This document shows, one piece after another, positions 41,736-50,153 of a stretch of 64,000 nucleotides of DNA. The notes under the pieces are model-generated. The model saw nothing but the letters and a program-made list of their open reading frames with translations. It was not told the DNA's origin and searched no databases. The stretch is from Halorubrum aidingense JCM 13560 (lineage in GTDB: Archaea; Halobacteriota; Halobacteria; Halobacteriales; Haloferacaceae): the NCBI RefSeq assembly GCF_000336995.1, contig NZ_AOJI01000017.1, positions 224,932 through 288,931 of the forward strand, read 5' to 3'. A program made the position numbers and the translations under genes. Position 1 is the stretch's first letter. Every line of letters starts with the position of its first letter.

Positions 41736-42293
41736 ATGTCTGAGGATGACAGAGACAGTGACGAGTATGTTATTCTTTCAAGAAAGCCAGTGGATAGAGG
41801 GGAAATAGACTCCGAAAAACCTGTGGTTGTTTCAGGCTTAGCCCTCATAGTATTCACTCTTATTTATATGGGTTTAATAATTATCCTGCCGCTTGGTATT
41901 ATTCTAGAGGCAATATCCAACTACGTTCTTGATCCTCGAGGTCTGGGAGTCGGATTTGCTGATCGACCGTTTGGTCTCAGCGAGTTGACTGCGATATACT
42001 GTGCTGGACTGTTTCTCATTCTATCTGATGTTCTCCGAGCAGGGTCGAAGATGCTGTCTCAATATGTGCCAGAAAACAGACTCGATCATATAATGAAATC
42101 GCATCCTCGAATATGGGGTAATTTATTAATATTCGTAATTATCATCCCAGTCGTCGTTGTCGTGGTAACAACTCTTGCAGCGTCACAGCTTTCTAACCCA
42201 GAAGATCTGTGGGAAATAATGATGTCAGGATATACTGGGGCAATTATCGGTGCTTACAGACAAATTGCGACGCATATTTTGCCAGAATATTAA
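41736..42293 (+). CDS. Hypothetical multi-helix membrane protein
   Basis: A 185-residue protein with an acidic N-terminal tail and three or four membrane helices: about residues 31-56, 75-100 and 125-150 (LLIFVIIIPVVVVVVTTLAA). Codons are A/T-ending. It has its own TATA-like aatatttatg 30 bp upstream. No family recognised. Confidence 0.6.
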   Translation: MSEDDRDSDEYVILSRKPVDRGEIDSEKPVVVSGLALIVFTLIYMGLIIILPLGIILEAISNYVLDPRGLGVGFADRPFGLSELTAIYCAGLFLILSDVLRAGSKMLSQYVPENRLDHIMKSHPRIWGNLLIFVIIIPVVVVVVTTLAASQLSNPEDLWEIMMSGYTGAIIGAYRQIATHILPEY

Positions 42294-42530
42294 GAAGTGT
42301 TACTTCTAATAAAGAAATCCAATCTAGCGATTCAAAATTGGACGACAGGTTGAGTAATAAATCAACTCTCTATTCATCATAGCGACCTACCCGAATTCTA
42401 ATAATAATTGCTGTGTGAGGATTGCCGACTTCTTATACAAGTCGTCAACGAACCCCCAAATCAGTCCTGATCACGCCGAGGACCTCGTCGGTTCTGCCGT
42501 ACTAAGTGCTATCTTCTTTTGGAAGTTCAC
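42294..42530. other. Spacer before the second recombinase
   Basis: 237 bp without a gene. The first half is AT-rich, the second GC-rich, marking the border between the cargo block and the GC-rich recombinase gene. No obvious inverted repeat or site-specific repeat was found here. Confidence 0.4.
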
Positions 42531-43136
42531 ATGCGCTTAGAGGCAACCGGCAAGCCGGATCAGTACAAAGTGTGGCTCACGGACAGCGAGATCGAGGAAC
42601 TCCGCCGCGCTGCGGGGAGCATCCGCGACGACCTCGTGATACAGCTCGGCGGGTTCGTCGGGCTCCGCGCCTTCGAGATCCCGCAGGTCGCGCCGAAACA
42701 CGTCAAACGCACCCCGGACGGCGACCACTTCCGCCTCCGCGTGCCGGAGGGGAAGGACACGACGGGGAGTGGCGGGAAGCCTCGCGACGCCTACCTCCCG
42801 CGGGAGGTTGAAGGCGACATCCACCGGTACGTTCGTTCGGAAGACGTTGGCCGCCACGAACCGATCGTCGACCTCTCAGAGAGCGGCGTCCGGGCAGTGG
42901 TCAAACGTACGGCCGATCGTGCGGCCGAGGCGACCGGTGACGAGGACTTTCACCACGTGTCAAGCCACGATCTCCGGCGCCGATTCGCGCAGCGACTCCT
43001 CGTCGATAAGCAGGTGAACCCTCGTGTCGTCATGCAAGTCGGCGGGTGGGACTCCTTCCAGGCGATCGAGCCCTACCTCAACGCGCCGACACCGGAGATT
43101 GTGAACGAGGCTTTCGAGGAGGCGGGGTTCGCGTAA
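42531..43136 (+). CDS. Second tyrosine recombinase (XerC/D-like)
   Basis: A 201-residue recombinase with a catalytic domain only. Visible active-site residues are Arg46 (GGFVGLRAFEI), a Lys in the beta-hairpin region (VPEGKDTTGSGGKP), H146-x-x-R149 (SHDLRRRFAQ), Trp173 in the second-His position (VGGWDSFQ) and the nucleophile Tyr182 (EPYLNAPT). The lack of an N-terminal arm domain fits haloarchaeal pNOB/phiCh1-type invertases or resolvases. It is far from the att sites, so a role in inversion, dimer resolution or a nested unit is more likely than integration. ATG 42531 is preferred to a TTG 12 bases earlier. Confidence 0.85.
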   Translation: MRLEATGKPDQYKVWLTDSEIEELRRAAGSIRDDLVIQLGGFVGLRAFEIPQVAPKHVKRTPDGDHFRLRVPEGKDTTGSGGKPRDAYLPREVEGDIHRYVRSEDVGRHEPIVDLSESGVRAVVKRTADRAAEATGDEDFHHVSSHDLRRRFAQRLLVDKQVNPRVVMQVGGWDSFQAIEPYLNAPTPEIVNEAFEEAGFA

Positions 43137-43334
43137 AATGAGGATCTGTTGAGGACATCTGCTATTGAAGCAGATAGTATGCGGAGTATCGTCGGTGGAT
43201 TTATTAATGAACCCTATTAATTACTAATTACGCAAGCGCCTGCCGCGCGGGACCATAGTGCGTTCCGTACACCGGTGCATGCGCAAATACGCCCTCACCC
43301 ACGCCGGAGGCAAAGCGTCCTCTGGAGAGGTGGC

Positions 43335-43727
43335 GTGAACGACCAGATGGAAGCACACCAACTCACCCGGGAACGGGTACGACACGTTGTATCGGAGGAT
43401 CAGTCCGGCTTTTATCGGCTGGGATACGTCCTCAACGGACGGTTCCACACTACCTACGTTGGACGCAGTGACACCTGTCTTCAGCGCCGGCTCCTCGTCC
43501 ACGTACGGGAGAGCTGGCAGGAAGCGTTCGTAGCGCGGCCAGCCGAAAACAAGGCAGAGGCCTACCGAATGGAGTGTCTGTTCTACCACCTAGAACAGCC
43601 TGACCTTGGAAACAAGATCCATCCCGGAAAGCCGGACGGGGTGTCGGCCGAGTGTCCCTACTGCCTGCAGGAAGCCGCTATCGCCAACAGCTCAACCACT
43701 ACCACCACTATCACCAATGCCGACTGA
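43335..43727 (+). CDS. GIY-YIG-like nuclease partner of the GHKL ATPase
   Basis: A 130-residue protein. The core GFYRLGYVLNGRFHTTYVGR matches the GIY...YVG opening, R-R-L-L-V-H-V and ENKAEAYRMECLFYHL match the Arg and Glu segment of GIY-YIG nucleases. A C-terminal CPYC could bind metal. GTG 43335 has a good ggagagg at 43324-43330. It overlaps the ATPase gene by 11 bases, so the two are translationally coupled and probably work together, with the nuclease cutting DNA. Confidence 0.75.
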   Translation: MNDQMEAHQLTRERVRHVVSEDQSGFYRLGYVLNGRFHTTYVGRSDTCLQRRLLVHVRESWQEAFVARPAENKAEAYRMECLFYHLEQPDLGNKIHPGKPDGVSAECPYCLQEAAIANSSTTTTTITNAD

Positions 43728-45516
43728 ATCACGCGACTTCGCACACGGAGCATCGTTCATCAAAGGCGCCCGCGACATGGGAATCGAGACGCTGGCGGCC
43801 ATCTACGAGCTCGTCGACAACTCCATTGACGCAGACGCTGAGAACATCCACATCCACGTGGAGGAGAACGAGGTGGATGGTGAGACGTACATCCGCATCG
43901 CTGTTGAGGACGACGGGCACGGTATCTCGGAAACGATCACAGCCGAGGGTACCGAGTACGACGGGATCACCTACGTCCTGGCGTTCGGTGACAGCTACGC
44001 ACGGGGCAACGACAAAATCGGGAAGTTCGGTTGGGGTCTCTCGGCGTCCGCCACATGTACTTCGCTCCGAACGGAGGTGTACACTCGCACGGCGGATGAC
44101 GACGACTGGCGATACACCTACATCGACCTCGACGAGATGGACGACAGCAACGACACGAAACCGCCGACTGCGGTGAAGAAGGACCCCGACCATCTGGACC
44201 TAGAGAACCCAGATACTGACACGGGGACCGTAGTGTCGTTCGAGAAGTGCGACGGCACGGACCCGAAGACTGTTCGAGGCCTCGTAAGCAACCTGACCAG
44301 CGAAATCCCTCGCGTCTACCGGGACTACCTGGACGGTGCTGTCAACATCACGGTGAACGGCAAGGAGCTCGAACCAACGGACCCGCTGTTCATGATGGAG
44401 AGCGCCCACAATGTGGGTGAACTCCCCGACAAGGTTCCGCGAGTTGAGGAGCCCTACCACACCGCAACTGTCGAACTCGAAGAGGAAGACGGTGACGAGA
44501 CCTATGATGTCGAAATTACCGTCGTTATGCTCGATGTCGAAGCCATCCGCTCACACGATGAGTGGAGTTCGGATTGGATGAGTAAGCAGGGGCTGATAGA
44601 GCGAAACCAGGGGTTCAGTGTCGTCCGTAACGGACGGGAGATCCGCAATGGACTCACGCTGGGTGGAATCTACAACAAGCACGGCAGCAAGAACTACGTT
44701 CGGGCCGAGATCCGGTTCCCGTCTGAGCTCGATGATCGGTTCGGCATCCAGACGAACAAGAGTAGGCTCAGCGTCAAGCAATCGGTGAAGGACAAGGTCG
44801 ACGAGGCGCTCGCGAACGCCCCCAACCAAATTGCGCGCAAGACGGAGAAGATCCGCAAACAGATCATCGCCGAGGAGAACAAGCAATCCTCTGACACCGA
44901 CCCGTCGCCGAGCGAGAAGGCTGCTGAGGAGGCCGCACGGTTCCTCAAGAACGTACGCGAACAGACTGCAGAGGAACAGGAGCAGACGAAAGAGTCGGTG
45001 GAGGAGCAAAAGGAGGAGGAGATCTCAGAGATTGAGGCCGACGAGGATCTCGATGAAGACGAGGCAGAGAAAAAGAAAAAGCAAGTCGAAAAGAAGTACG
45101 AGCGACAGAAGAACTCCAACTCCCACAACGTGACGACTGATACCGTGGGGACGGGCCACTTCTACGAGGCAGAGTTCAGGGGTAACCAGGTCAACGCGAT
45201 CGTCAACGACTCGCACCGCTTCTACGAGGCCTACGAACAGCTCCGTGCAGGGACGCATCGGGGCGACCCCGTCTCGACGGACGGCGGACCCGAGACCGAC
45301 ACAACGCAAACGGAGGAGAGTATGCTCATCGATCATCTCCTCCTCGCGGCCGCTCGTGCCGAGCTCATGATGGAAGAACGCCACGAGGGGCTCGACGATG
45401 AAGTCGTTAGTGAAGTGCTGTATCAGTACCGCAGTGAGTGGTCTGAGGCACTCCGTGGCTTCCTGAAGTTCATGGGTGACGGCTCAGACAGCGGAGGACC
45501 GTCGCGCCGCAACTGA
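43717..45516 (+). CDS. MORC-like GHKL ATPase
   Basis: A 599-residue protein. The GHKL nucleotide site is complete: N-box with E31 and N35 (YELVDNSIDADA), G1 box D66-x-G-x-G (EDDGHGIS) and G2 box GKFGWGLSAS (102-111). A transducer-like domain follows to about residue 400. Residues 400-480 are a charged coiled coil rich in Glu/Lys. The C-terminal 110 residues are a separate domain (FYEAEFRGNQVNAIVNDSHR). The layout resembles prokaryotic MORC-type ATPases found in restriction-like operons (described by Iyer, Abhiman and Aravind). It may sense or clamp foreign DNA for the GIY-YIG partner. Confidence 0.85.
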   Translation: MPTESRDFAHGASFIKGARDMGIETLAAIYELVDNSIDADAENIHIHVEENEVDGETYIRIAVEDDGHGISETITAEGTEYDGITYVLAFGDSYARGNDKIGKFGWGLSASATCTSLRTEVYTRTADDDDWRYTYIDLDEMDDSNDTKPPTAVKKDPDHLDLENPDTDTGTVVSFEKCDGTDPKTVRGLVSNLTSEIPRVYRDYLDGAVNITVNGKELEPTDPLFMMESAHNVGELPDKVPRVEEPYHTATVELEEEDGDETYDVEITVVMLDVEAIRSHDEWSSDWMSKQGLIERNQGFSVVRNGREIRNGLTLGGIYNKHGSKNYVRAEIRFPSELDDRFGIQTNKSRLSVKQSVKDKVDEALANAPNQIARKTEKIRKQIIAEENKQSSDTDPSPSEKAAEEAARFLKNVREQTAEEQEQTKESVEEQKEEEISEIEADEDLDEDEAEKKKKQVEKKYERQKNSNSHNVTTDTVGTGHFYEAEFRGNQVNAIVNDSHRFYEAYEQLRAGTHRGDPVSTDGGPETDTTQTEESMLIDHLLLAAARAELMMEERHEGLDDEVVSEVLYQYRSEWSEALRGFLKFMGDGSDSGGPSRRN

Positions 45517-45626
45517 GCAGGCGACCAGAGCGGCACGCTATCTTTTTCAAGATACTCCGATCAGCCTGGCGACCTAACTCGTCCACAGCGAAAGGGATCC
45601 ACTTCTGTTACGTACCAATGGTGTTC

Positions 45627-45812
45627 CTACTTTGAAGATTCCCCTGGACGACGGATCTCTGCTGTATCAGACCCCTCCTCCGCGAAGAACGGGATCTGAT
45701 CTCCTTGCTCAATCTCCCACTCCTCTGCGAGTGGTCGCGGGATCGTCACCGTGACGCTGCCGTCTCCTTCCTGTGCAGTGCGACAGTCTGCGAACCGGTC
45801 CTGAATGCCCAT
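45627..45812 (-). CDS. AbrB/SpoVT-fold small DNA-binding protein
   Basis: A 61-residue member of the AbrB fold: TAQEGDGSVTVTIPRPLAEEW, then EIEQGDQIPFF. It aligns well with the protein at 26-262 of the neighbouring element. A TATA-like sequence lies about 26 bp before its ATG (45835-45845). It is read away from the structural operon and could control it. The fold also occurs as antitoxin, but no toxin gene is beside it. Confidence 0.75.
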   Translation of the reverse strand: MGIQDRFADCRTAQEGDGSVTVTIPRPLAEEWEIEQGDQIPFFAEEGSDTAEIRRPGESSK

Positions 45813-45962
45813 ATTGGCTCTCCCAGCCGTCGAAACATAAAGCGGTAGAACCCACCAAAATATCTTAGATCATCCGCGAAACCTCCCAAATTTCTGTGAC
45901 TTAGGCGTCGGCGTCGCGACGTGTGCGTGTCGAGCCGACGGATCGGTTCGGCTGTCGAAGAC

Positions 45963-46052
45963 ATGAACGAGGACGACACAGGCTCGGAAACAGAGCCTGA
46001 CGACGGCGGGAAACGATGGACTGACTGGTCGAACTACGGAGGGGGCGCGTGA
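45963..46052 (+). CDS. Micro-ORF, 29 aa
   Basis: ATG 45963 opens an acidic peptide ending WTDWSNYGGGA. Its stop overlaps a GTG that starts an 11-codon ORF (46049-46084), whose stop in turn overlaps a further GTG at 46081. The repeated GTGA overlaps mimic the coupled style of the operon downstream. Possibly real, but too short to test by eye. Confidence 0.3.
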   Translation: MNEDDTGSETEPDDGGKRWTDWSNYGGGA

Positions 46053-46080
46053 CCTCTACTCGTACCTGGAGGGCCGACGA

Positions 46081-46263
46081 GTGAGCTGTGTCGCCAACGG
46101 GATCGTAGTCTCGGAGGCGTTCGCCGCCTACCTCGAGGAGTTCCGCGAGCGATATCCGCCCGATGCCGAACTGGCGAATAAATACGGTCTATCCACCGGT
46201 AACGGATGTTTTCGCAGATCAATGACTCAGACAGCAAGCGGTAGCTACGGAGGGACAGTATGA
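46081..46263 (+). CDS. Small hypothetical protein before the structural operon
   Basis: A 60-residue ORF starting at GTG 46081 and ending as ATGA over the next gene's start. The first 33 codons are strongly G/C-ending and encode a helix (SEAFAAYLEEFRERYPPDAE), while the rest overlaps an AT-rich TATA-like aataaatac (46177-46185) that may be the operon promoter. It could be a truncated gene. A ggagg at 46250 serves the next ATG. Confidence 0.35.
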   Translation: MSCVANGIVVSEAFAAYLEEFRERYPPDAELANKYGLSTGNGCFRRSMTQTASGSYGGTV

Positions 46264-47702
46264 ATGTCAAGAAGGTCGGCTTCAGCGCGCTGATCGCGCT
46301 GCTCGTGGTGTCGTCGATGGTGGCGACGCCAGCGATGGCGGCCGGCGGGATCGGCTGGAGCGGCGACTCGAAGGCGCCGAACCCGACGGTCAACTCCGAG
46401 GTAACGATCGACGAGTGGAACGCGGCGGATTTCTCGGGGCCGCTGCAGTACTACGACGACTCGGGTGACGCGGCACAGTTGCCCGCGTCGGTGAACGAGT
46501 CGAACGACAACCCGATCACCGTCACGGCGACGGACATCGCGTACGACGATCGCGACGATTTCCCGCGCAAGAGCGAGGAGGACGGTGAGAACACCGCCTC
46601 GGCGCTCGATGCGGACGAGTGGACGACGAGCGGCGCGACGGTCGGATCGACGACCACGGCGCCGAGCGTCGACGCGCTCAACTACGCCGGGACCGCCGCC
46701 AGCGACTCGGCGACGTACTCGAACTTCTCCGTCGACGACGGCGAGAAGAGCTACCTGACGATCGCGGCGGACATCAACTCGGCTGCCGGGACGCCGACGC
46801 TCCAGGTGACCGACTCCGACGGCGACTACGTCGAAGTCACCCTGTACGACTCGACGGCCGACGCGAGCAACGACACCGTCGTCGCCAACTCGACCGGCGA
46901 GGGCATGGTGCTCCAGCAGCAGCTCGGCGACCTGCCTGTCGAAGGCTCCGGCGACGGCACCCTCGACAGCGCCGAGGAGATCACGATCACCGGTGAGGCG
47001 GACGCGGACATCTCCGTGCTCGACGCCGAGCGGACGCGAGCGCTCGACTTCGGTGAGAAACTCGTCGAGAACGACGACGGCGAACTCGAAACGGTGACGA
47101 TCACCGAGCCGCACGGAGCGTACTCGGTCGCCACCATGGACGGGTTCGACGACGTGATGTCGGATGCGACGTTCTATGGCGTGACCGTCGACGCGATGTT
47201 CCAGGCGTCGGACCTGCAGGACGACGGGGACGTTTCCGCGGAGTTCTCTGAGAGCAACAATTACCCGCAGTGGGACGCTCTCGGGCAGTTCGATTACCGA
47301 CTTCAGCTGCCGACGGCGTTCGACCTGTCGTACTCCAACACGGAGTTCGTCGACGATCCGGAGCTGCCGGGTGAGCGGTACAAGACGGTCGAGGTTGCTG
47401 AGGCGACCGGCGATACCGACTTCGCGGACATCGACTCGTGGAACGACGTGACCGATTCGTACGGTTCGAGCGAGGTCACGCTCGACTCGACGGTGAGTTC
47501 GGGCACGGTCTACGTGGTCAGCTACGACGTGGTCCTCACGAACGGCGAGGTCGACGCGATCGAGAGTGCTGTCGGCGGCGGTGCGGGACCGATGGACTCG
47601 GGTAACGGCGGCATCTGGTCGCTCATCACGTCGATCCCAGGCATGATTGTCTCTGCTGCCGTCACCGTGTTCGGCGGCATCAAGATCTTCGGAGGATCGT
47701 AA
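46260..47702 (+). CDS. Secreted, C-terminally anchored protein, spike-like
   Basis: A 480-residue surface protein. It has a Sec signal (residues about 1-27, VGFSALIALLVVSSMVATPA, cleavage near AMA-AG), a long beta-rich acidic ectodomain, and one C-terminal membrane helix (IPGMIVSAAVTVFGGIKIF). This signal, ectodomain and single anchor layout is that of spike proteins of pleomorphic haloarchaeal viruses, but the sequence is not one I recognise. It begins the 12-kb rightward operon and its stop overlaps the next ATG as TAATG. Confidence 0.75.
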   Translation: MNVKKVGFSALIALLVVSSMVATPAMAAGGIGWSGDSKAPNPTVNSEVTIDEWNAADFSGPLQYYDDSGDAAQLPASVNESNDNPITVTATDIAYDDRDDFPRKSEEDGENTASALDADEWTTSGATVGSTTTAPSVDALNYAGTAASDSATYSNFSVDDGEKSYLTIAADINSAAGTPTLQVTDSDGDYVEVTLYDSTADASNDTVVANSTGEGMVLQQQLGDLPVEGSGDGTLDSAEEITITGEADADISVLDAERTRALDFGEKLVENDDGELETVTITEPHGAYSVATMDGFDDVMSDATFYGVTVDAMFQASDLQDDGDVSAEFSESNNYPQWDALGQFDYRLQLPTAFDLSYSNTEFVDDPELPGERYKTVEVAEATGDTDFADIDSWNDVTDSYGSSEVTLDSTVSSGTVYVVSYDVVLTNGEVDAIESAVGGGAGPMDSGNGGIWSLITSIPGMIVSAAVTVFGGIKIFGGS

Positions 47703-48172
47703 TGTCTGGAGCCGCCGACAAACTCCCGAGCGGGGACGACCCCGCCCCGAACTCGGTGCTCACCGGGACCATCGGGTTTCTGAACGCCGGCGGCACGCTT
47801 GGGACGCTGCTTCAGGGCGCGATCTTCGGAACGCTCGTCTCGGTGTTCACGGAGGGCGTCAACGTCATCCAGAGCTTCGGGAACCTGGTCGTCTCGCCCA
47901 TCGACGCGACAGCGGAGGCGACGATCGCGACGATCAGCGCGACGATCATCGAGCCGCTCGGTATCGTCGAGACGAGTGCCGCAGCGTCGGCGACATCGAT
48001 CGGCGACCAGTTCGGGCCGTTCGCGTTCATCGTCGGTATCGTGGTCCTTCTGGCGGGGTTCTGGATTATCATTCAGTTCCTCGAGGAGGACGAAACGTCG
48101 GACACGTTCATCGTGCCCGGCTTCCCTGACCTTCCGTTCGTCGGTGTCGACGAGGAGAACGACGAGGGCTGA
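47702..48172 (+). CDS. Membrane protein of the structural operon, 156 aa
   Basis: A protein with a Thr/Gly-rich amphipathic N-terminal half (GTLLQGAIFGTLVSVFTEG, ATIATISATIIEPLGIV) and one strong membrane helix at about residues 108-130 (FAFIVGIVVLLAGFWIIIQF), followed by an acidic tail. The N-terminus resembles small membrane proteins lining the inside of membrane-enclosed haloviruses. It overlaps the spike-like gene. Confidence 0.7.
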   Translation: MSGAADKLPSGDDPAPNSVLTGTIGFLNAGGTLGTLLQGAIFGTLVSVFTEGVNVIQSFGNLVVSPIDATAEATIATISATIIEPLGIVETSAAASATSIGDQFGPFAFIVGIVVLLAGFWIIIQFLEEDETSDTFIVPGFPDLPFVGVDEENDEG

Positions 48173-48223
48173 CGATGCGTGATCCATCGCAACCCTGCCA
48201 CGCGTTCGCGGGGGTGGAGAGCG

Positions 48224-48697
48224 GTGGCTGACGACGACCAGAGGACCCTCAGCGACGACGAACAGTCGTTCCTGCTCACGGGGACCGACTCGCTCGACGG
48301 GGTCAGTTTCCGGTCGGCGACCGGAATCGACGCCGGCAACCTCGGCCGGTCGATCGTCGGCACGATCGGCTTTGCGCTGGCCGCTGTGGTCGGAACGTTT
48401 GTTCAGGGCGTCGGGGAGGCGTGGACGAGGGTGCTCGACGGCATCGCGGGCTTCCTCGGCGGCACGCGAGAACAGGTCTTCGGCGCCGCGAGCAACCTCG
48501 CACCGGGCGCCGTCTATCGAGATGTTCCCGGACTGATCGGGACGCTCGCGGAGAGTTGGACGTCGGCGATGCGCGGTGCCTGGAGCGGCGCCGTGCCGGA
48601 TGCAGGCGCCGCAACGTGGCTGTTCGCGCTCGGAATCGTACTGATAACGTTCTACGCCGCGGCGCGCGGCTTCGACGGGATCCGCGAGGTGCTGTGA
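48224..48697 (+). CDS. Membrane protein of the structural operon, 157 aa
   Basis: A protein with an acidic, disordered start (ADDDQRTLSDDEQSF), two hydrophobic segments (SIVGTIGFALAAVVGTFVQG and a C-terminal helix ATWLFALGIVLITFYAAAR) and an amphipathic middle. The GTG at 48224 follows a ggag; a GTG at 48179 would add 15 residues. Related in style to the 47702 and 48697 products, so the three may be paralogs. The next ATG overlaps its stop. Confidence 0.68.
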   Translation: MADDDQRTLSDDEQSFLLTGTDSLDGVSFRSATGIDAGNLGRSIVGTIGFALAAVVGTFVQGVGEAWTRVLDGIAGFLGGTREQVFGAASNLAPGAVYRDVPGLIGTLAESWTSAMRGAWSGAVPDAGAATWLFALGIVLITFYAAARGFDGIREVL

Positions 48698-49233
48698 TGT
48701 CGGTCGATTACGGCGGCACCGGTGGAGACGGAGATAACGTCGACAATCCGTACGACGACGACAGCGATGGGGGCGGCGGCAGCAGTTCCGGCGGCTCCAG
48801 CGGGGGTATCGGAACGGTGCTGAGCACGTTCGCGGATAACCCGCGCGGGTTTATTCTCGGCGCGGTGCTGACGACCGTCCTCGAGGCGGTGACCGGTGTG
48901 GTGACGACCGCTATCGGCCAGCTGGTGCTGTTGGTCGGCGGGTCGCAGCCGACACGGTTCGATGCACCGGACGAAACGCTCGGACTGGCCGACCTACCGG
49001 TGGCGATCGCGTCGACGGTGACCAGTGCCGGTGGCTTCGGCGGCCGGGCGCTCATCCAGGGCATCGACGCGTTCAACGGAACGCTGTTCGACGCCGCGGC
49101 GGCCGCAGGGCCGTTCGCCCCCCTTATCGTGATCACTATCGCATCGGTCGAGGCGATTCTCGTCGTGCTGTTGCTGCGACGGCTCGTGTACGTGGCGGCC
49201 GACCTGCTCCAACTTGGAGGACTGACAGAATGA
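48697..49233 (+). CDS. Membrane protein of the structural operon, 178 aa
   Basis: A protein with a Gly/Asp/Ser-rich first 38 residues (SDGGGGSSSGGSSGGIG), a membrane-inserted segment (PRGFILGAVLTTVLEAVTGVV) and a C-terminal membrane helix (APLIVITIASVEAILVVLLL). It shares the amphipathic middle of the two preceding proteins. ATG overlaps the previous stop (TGATG), and its own stop overlaps the next ATG as ATGA. Confidence 0.7.
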   Translation: MSVDYGGTGGDGDNVDNPYDDDSDGGGGSSSGGSSGGIGTVLSTFADNPRGFILGAVLTTVLEAVTGVVTTAIGQLVLLVGGSQPTRFDAPDETLGLADLPVAIASTVTSAGGFGGRALIQGIDAFNGTLFDAAAAAGPFAPLIVITIASVEAILVVLLLRRLVYVAADLLQLGGLTE

Positions 49234-49511
49234 CAATCAAAGTGGCACTCAAGAGCCCGCTAGCGAAGGTGAGCGCGGGTATCACCGGGATACTCGCGGT
49301 TCTCAACCCGGACGTGTGGTTCGTCGCGCTCGATGCGTTGCTGGTGTCGGGGCCACAGCTGTTCAGCGTGGCCTCGGTCGGCGCGCTGACGCTGCCGCGT
49401 GTGTTCCCGCCCGACAGTACGGCCGACTGGGTCGTCGTCGCGGCGGGCGTGCTGTTCGTGGCGTACTCGCTGCGGGCTGTTCATCGGAATTTCGAGGTAA
49501 GAGGACTATGA
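49230..49511 (+). CDS. Two-helix membrane protein, 93 aa
   Basis: A small protein with two or three hydrophobic segments (VSAGITGILAVLNPDVWFVAL, DWVVVAAGVLFVAYSL) and a basic C-terminus. Tightly overlapping with both neighbours (ATGA each side). Its role is unknown; likely a particle or vesicle membrane component by context. Confidence 0.65.
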   Translation: MTIKVALKSPLAKVSAGITGILAVLNPDVWFVALDALLVSGPQLFSVASVGALTLPRVFPPDSTADWVVVAAGVLFVAYSLRAVHRNFEVRGL

Positions 49512-49573
49512 GAGACACAGATACAGACGGTACGGTGTCGAATCGTGCAGCAACCAGAGGTGAGCCCCAGTGA
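49508..49573 (+). CDS. Micro-ORF, 21 aa, linking two membrane genes
   Basis: A 21-residue ORF (MRDTDTDGTVSNRAATRGEP...) whose ATG overlaps the previous stop (ATGA) and whose stop overlaps the next GTG (GTGA). Without it there would be a 58-base gap in an otherwise continuous chain, which supports real translation, perhaps just for coupling. Confidence 0.45.
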   Translation: MRDTDTDGTVSNRAATRGEPQ

Positions 49574-49923
49574 TCGCTCCGGCGACGCTAGGGCTCGGCG
49601 TGGCCGCAATCGGCGCGCTCGTGTACGCGATCGGCGTCGAGCGGAGCCGGGCGGCGGCGTCGAAGGCGGGATCGGGCGTGAAACGCGGCGCCACATCGAG
49701 CGTAGCGGCAGGAGCGGCTGGCGCCGGTCTCGGCCTGCAGTTCGGGGGCGATCTCGTCAACGCAATCCTCGCAGAGCCCGGCTTCACGCTTGCAGCAGTG
49801 ACGGGGATCTTCGGATCGCTCGGGACGGGTGGTCTCCTCGGTGACGTCACCGGTGGGCAGTTCCTCCTCGCCGGACTGATCGCGTTCCTCGTGATCTACT
49901 CGGTCTTCGGAGGTGACGACTGA
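49570..49923 (+). CDS. Small membrane protein, 117 aa
   Basis: Starts with GTG. Three hydrophobic stretches are visible: TLGLGVAAIGALVYAIGVE at the start, an Ala/Gly-rich middle (SSVAAGAAGAGLGLQFGG) and a C-terminal helix (FLLAGLIAFLVIYSVF). The Gly-rich hydrophobic style fits small channel- or holin-like proteins, but no function can be assigned. Overlaps both neighbours. Confidence 0.65.
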   Translation: MIAPATLGLGVAAIGALVYAIGVERSRAAASKAGSGVKRGATSSVAAGAAGAGLGLQFGGDLVNAILAEPGFTLAAVTGIFGSLGTGGLLGDVTGGQFLLAGLIAFLVIYSVFGGDD

Positions 49924-50153
49924 TGCAGTCTGTCGGCTTCGACGTTCTTCCAGAGCGTCCGAACCGCGGCTCGTGGCTTGCGTTCGTGCTACTCGGACTC
50001 ATAGGGGTCTACCTCGCAGCGAGCACGTTCGCAGTCACTGTTGGACCGGTTGAGGCTGTCTTGCTGCCGCTCGGCATCCTCGCTGGGGTCGTCGGTTTCG
50101 TTGAGGCGTACATCGATGCGAAGCGGCTTGACGAGATGGAGGCGAGCCGATGA
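49923..50153 (+). CDS. Two-helix membrane protein, 76 aa
   Basis: A small protein with two helices (WLAFVLLGLIGVYLAASTFA, VEAVLLPLGILAGVVGFVEAYI) and a short charged end (AKRLDEMEASR). Start overlaps the previous stop by one base (TGATG). Function unknown. Confidence 0.65.
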   Translation: MQSVGFDVLPERPNRGSWLAFVLLGLIGVYLAASTFAVTVGPVEAVLLPLGILAGVVGFVEAYIDAKRLDEMEASR

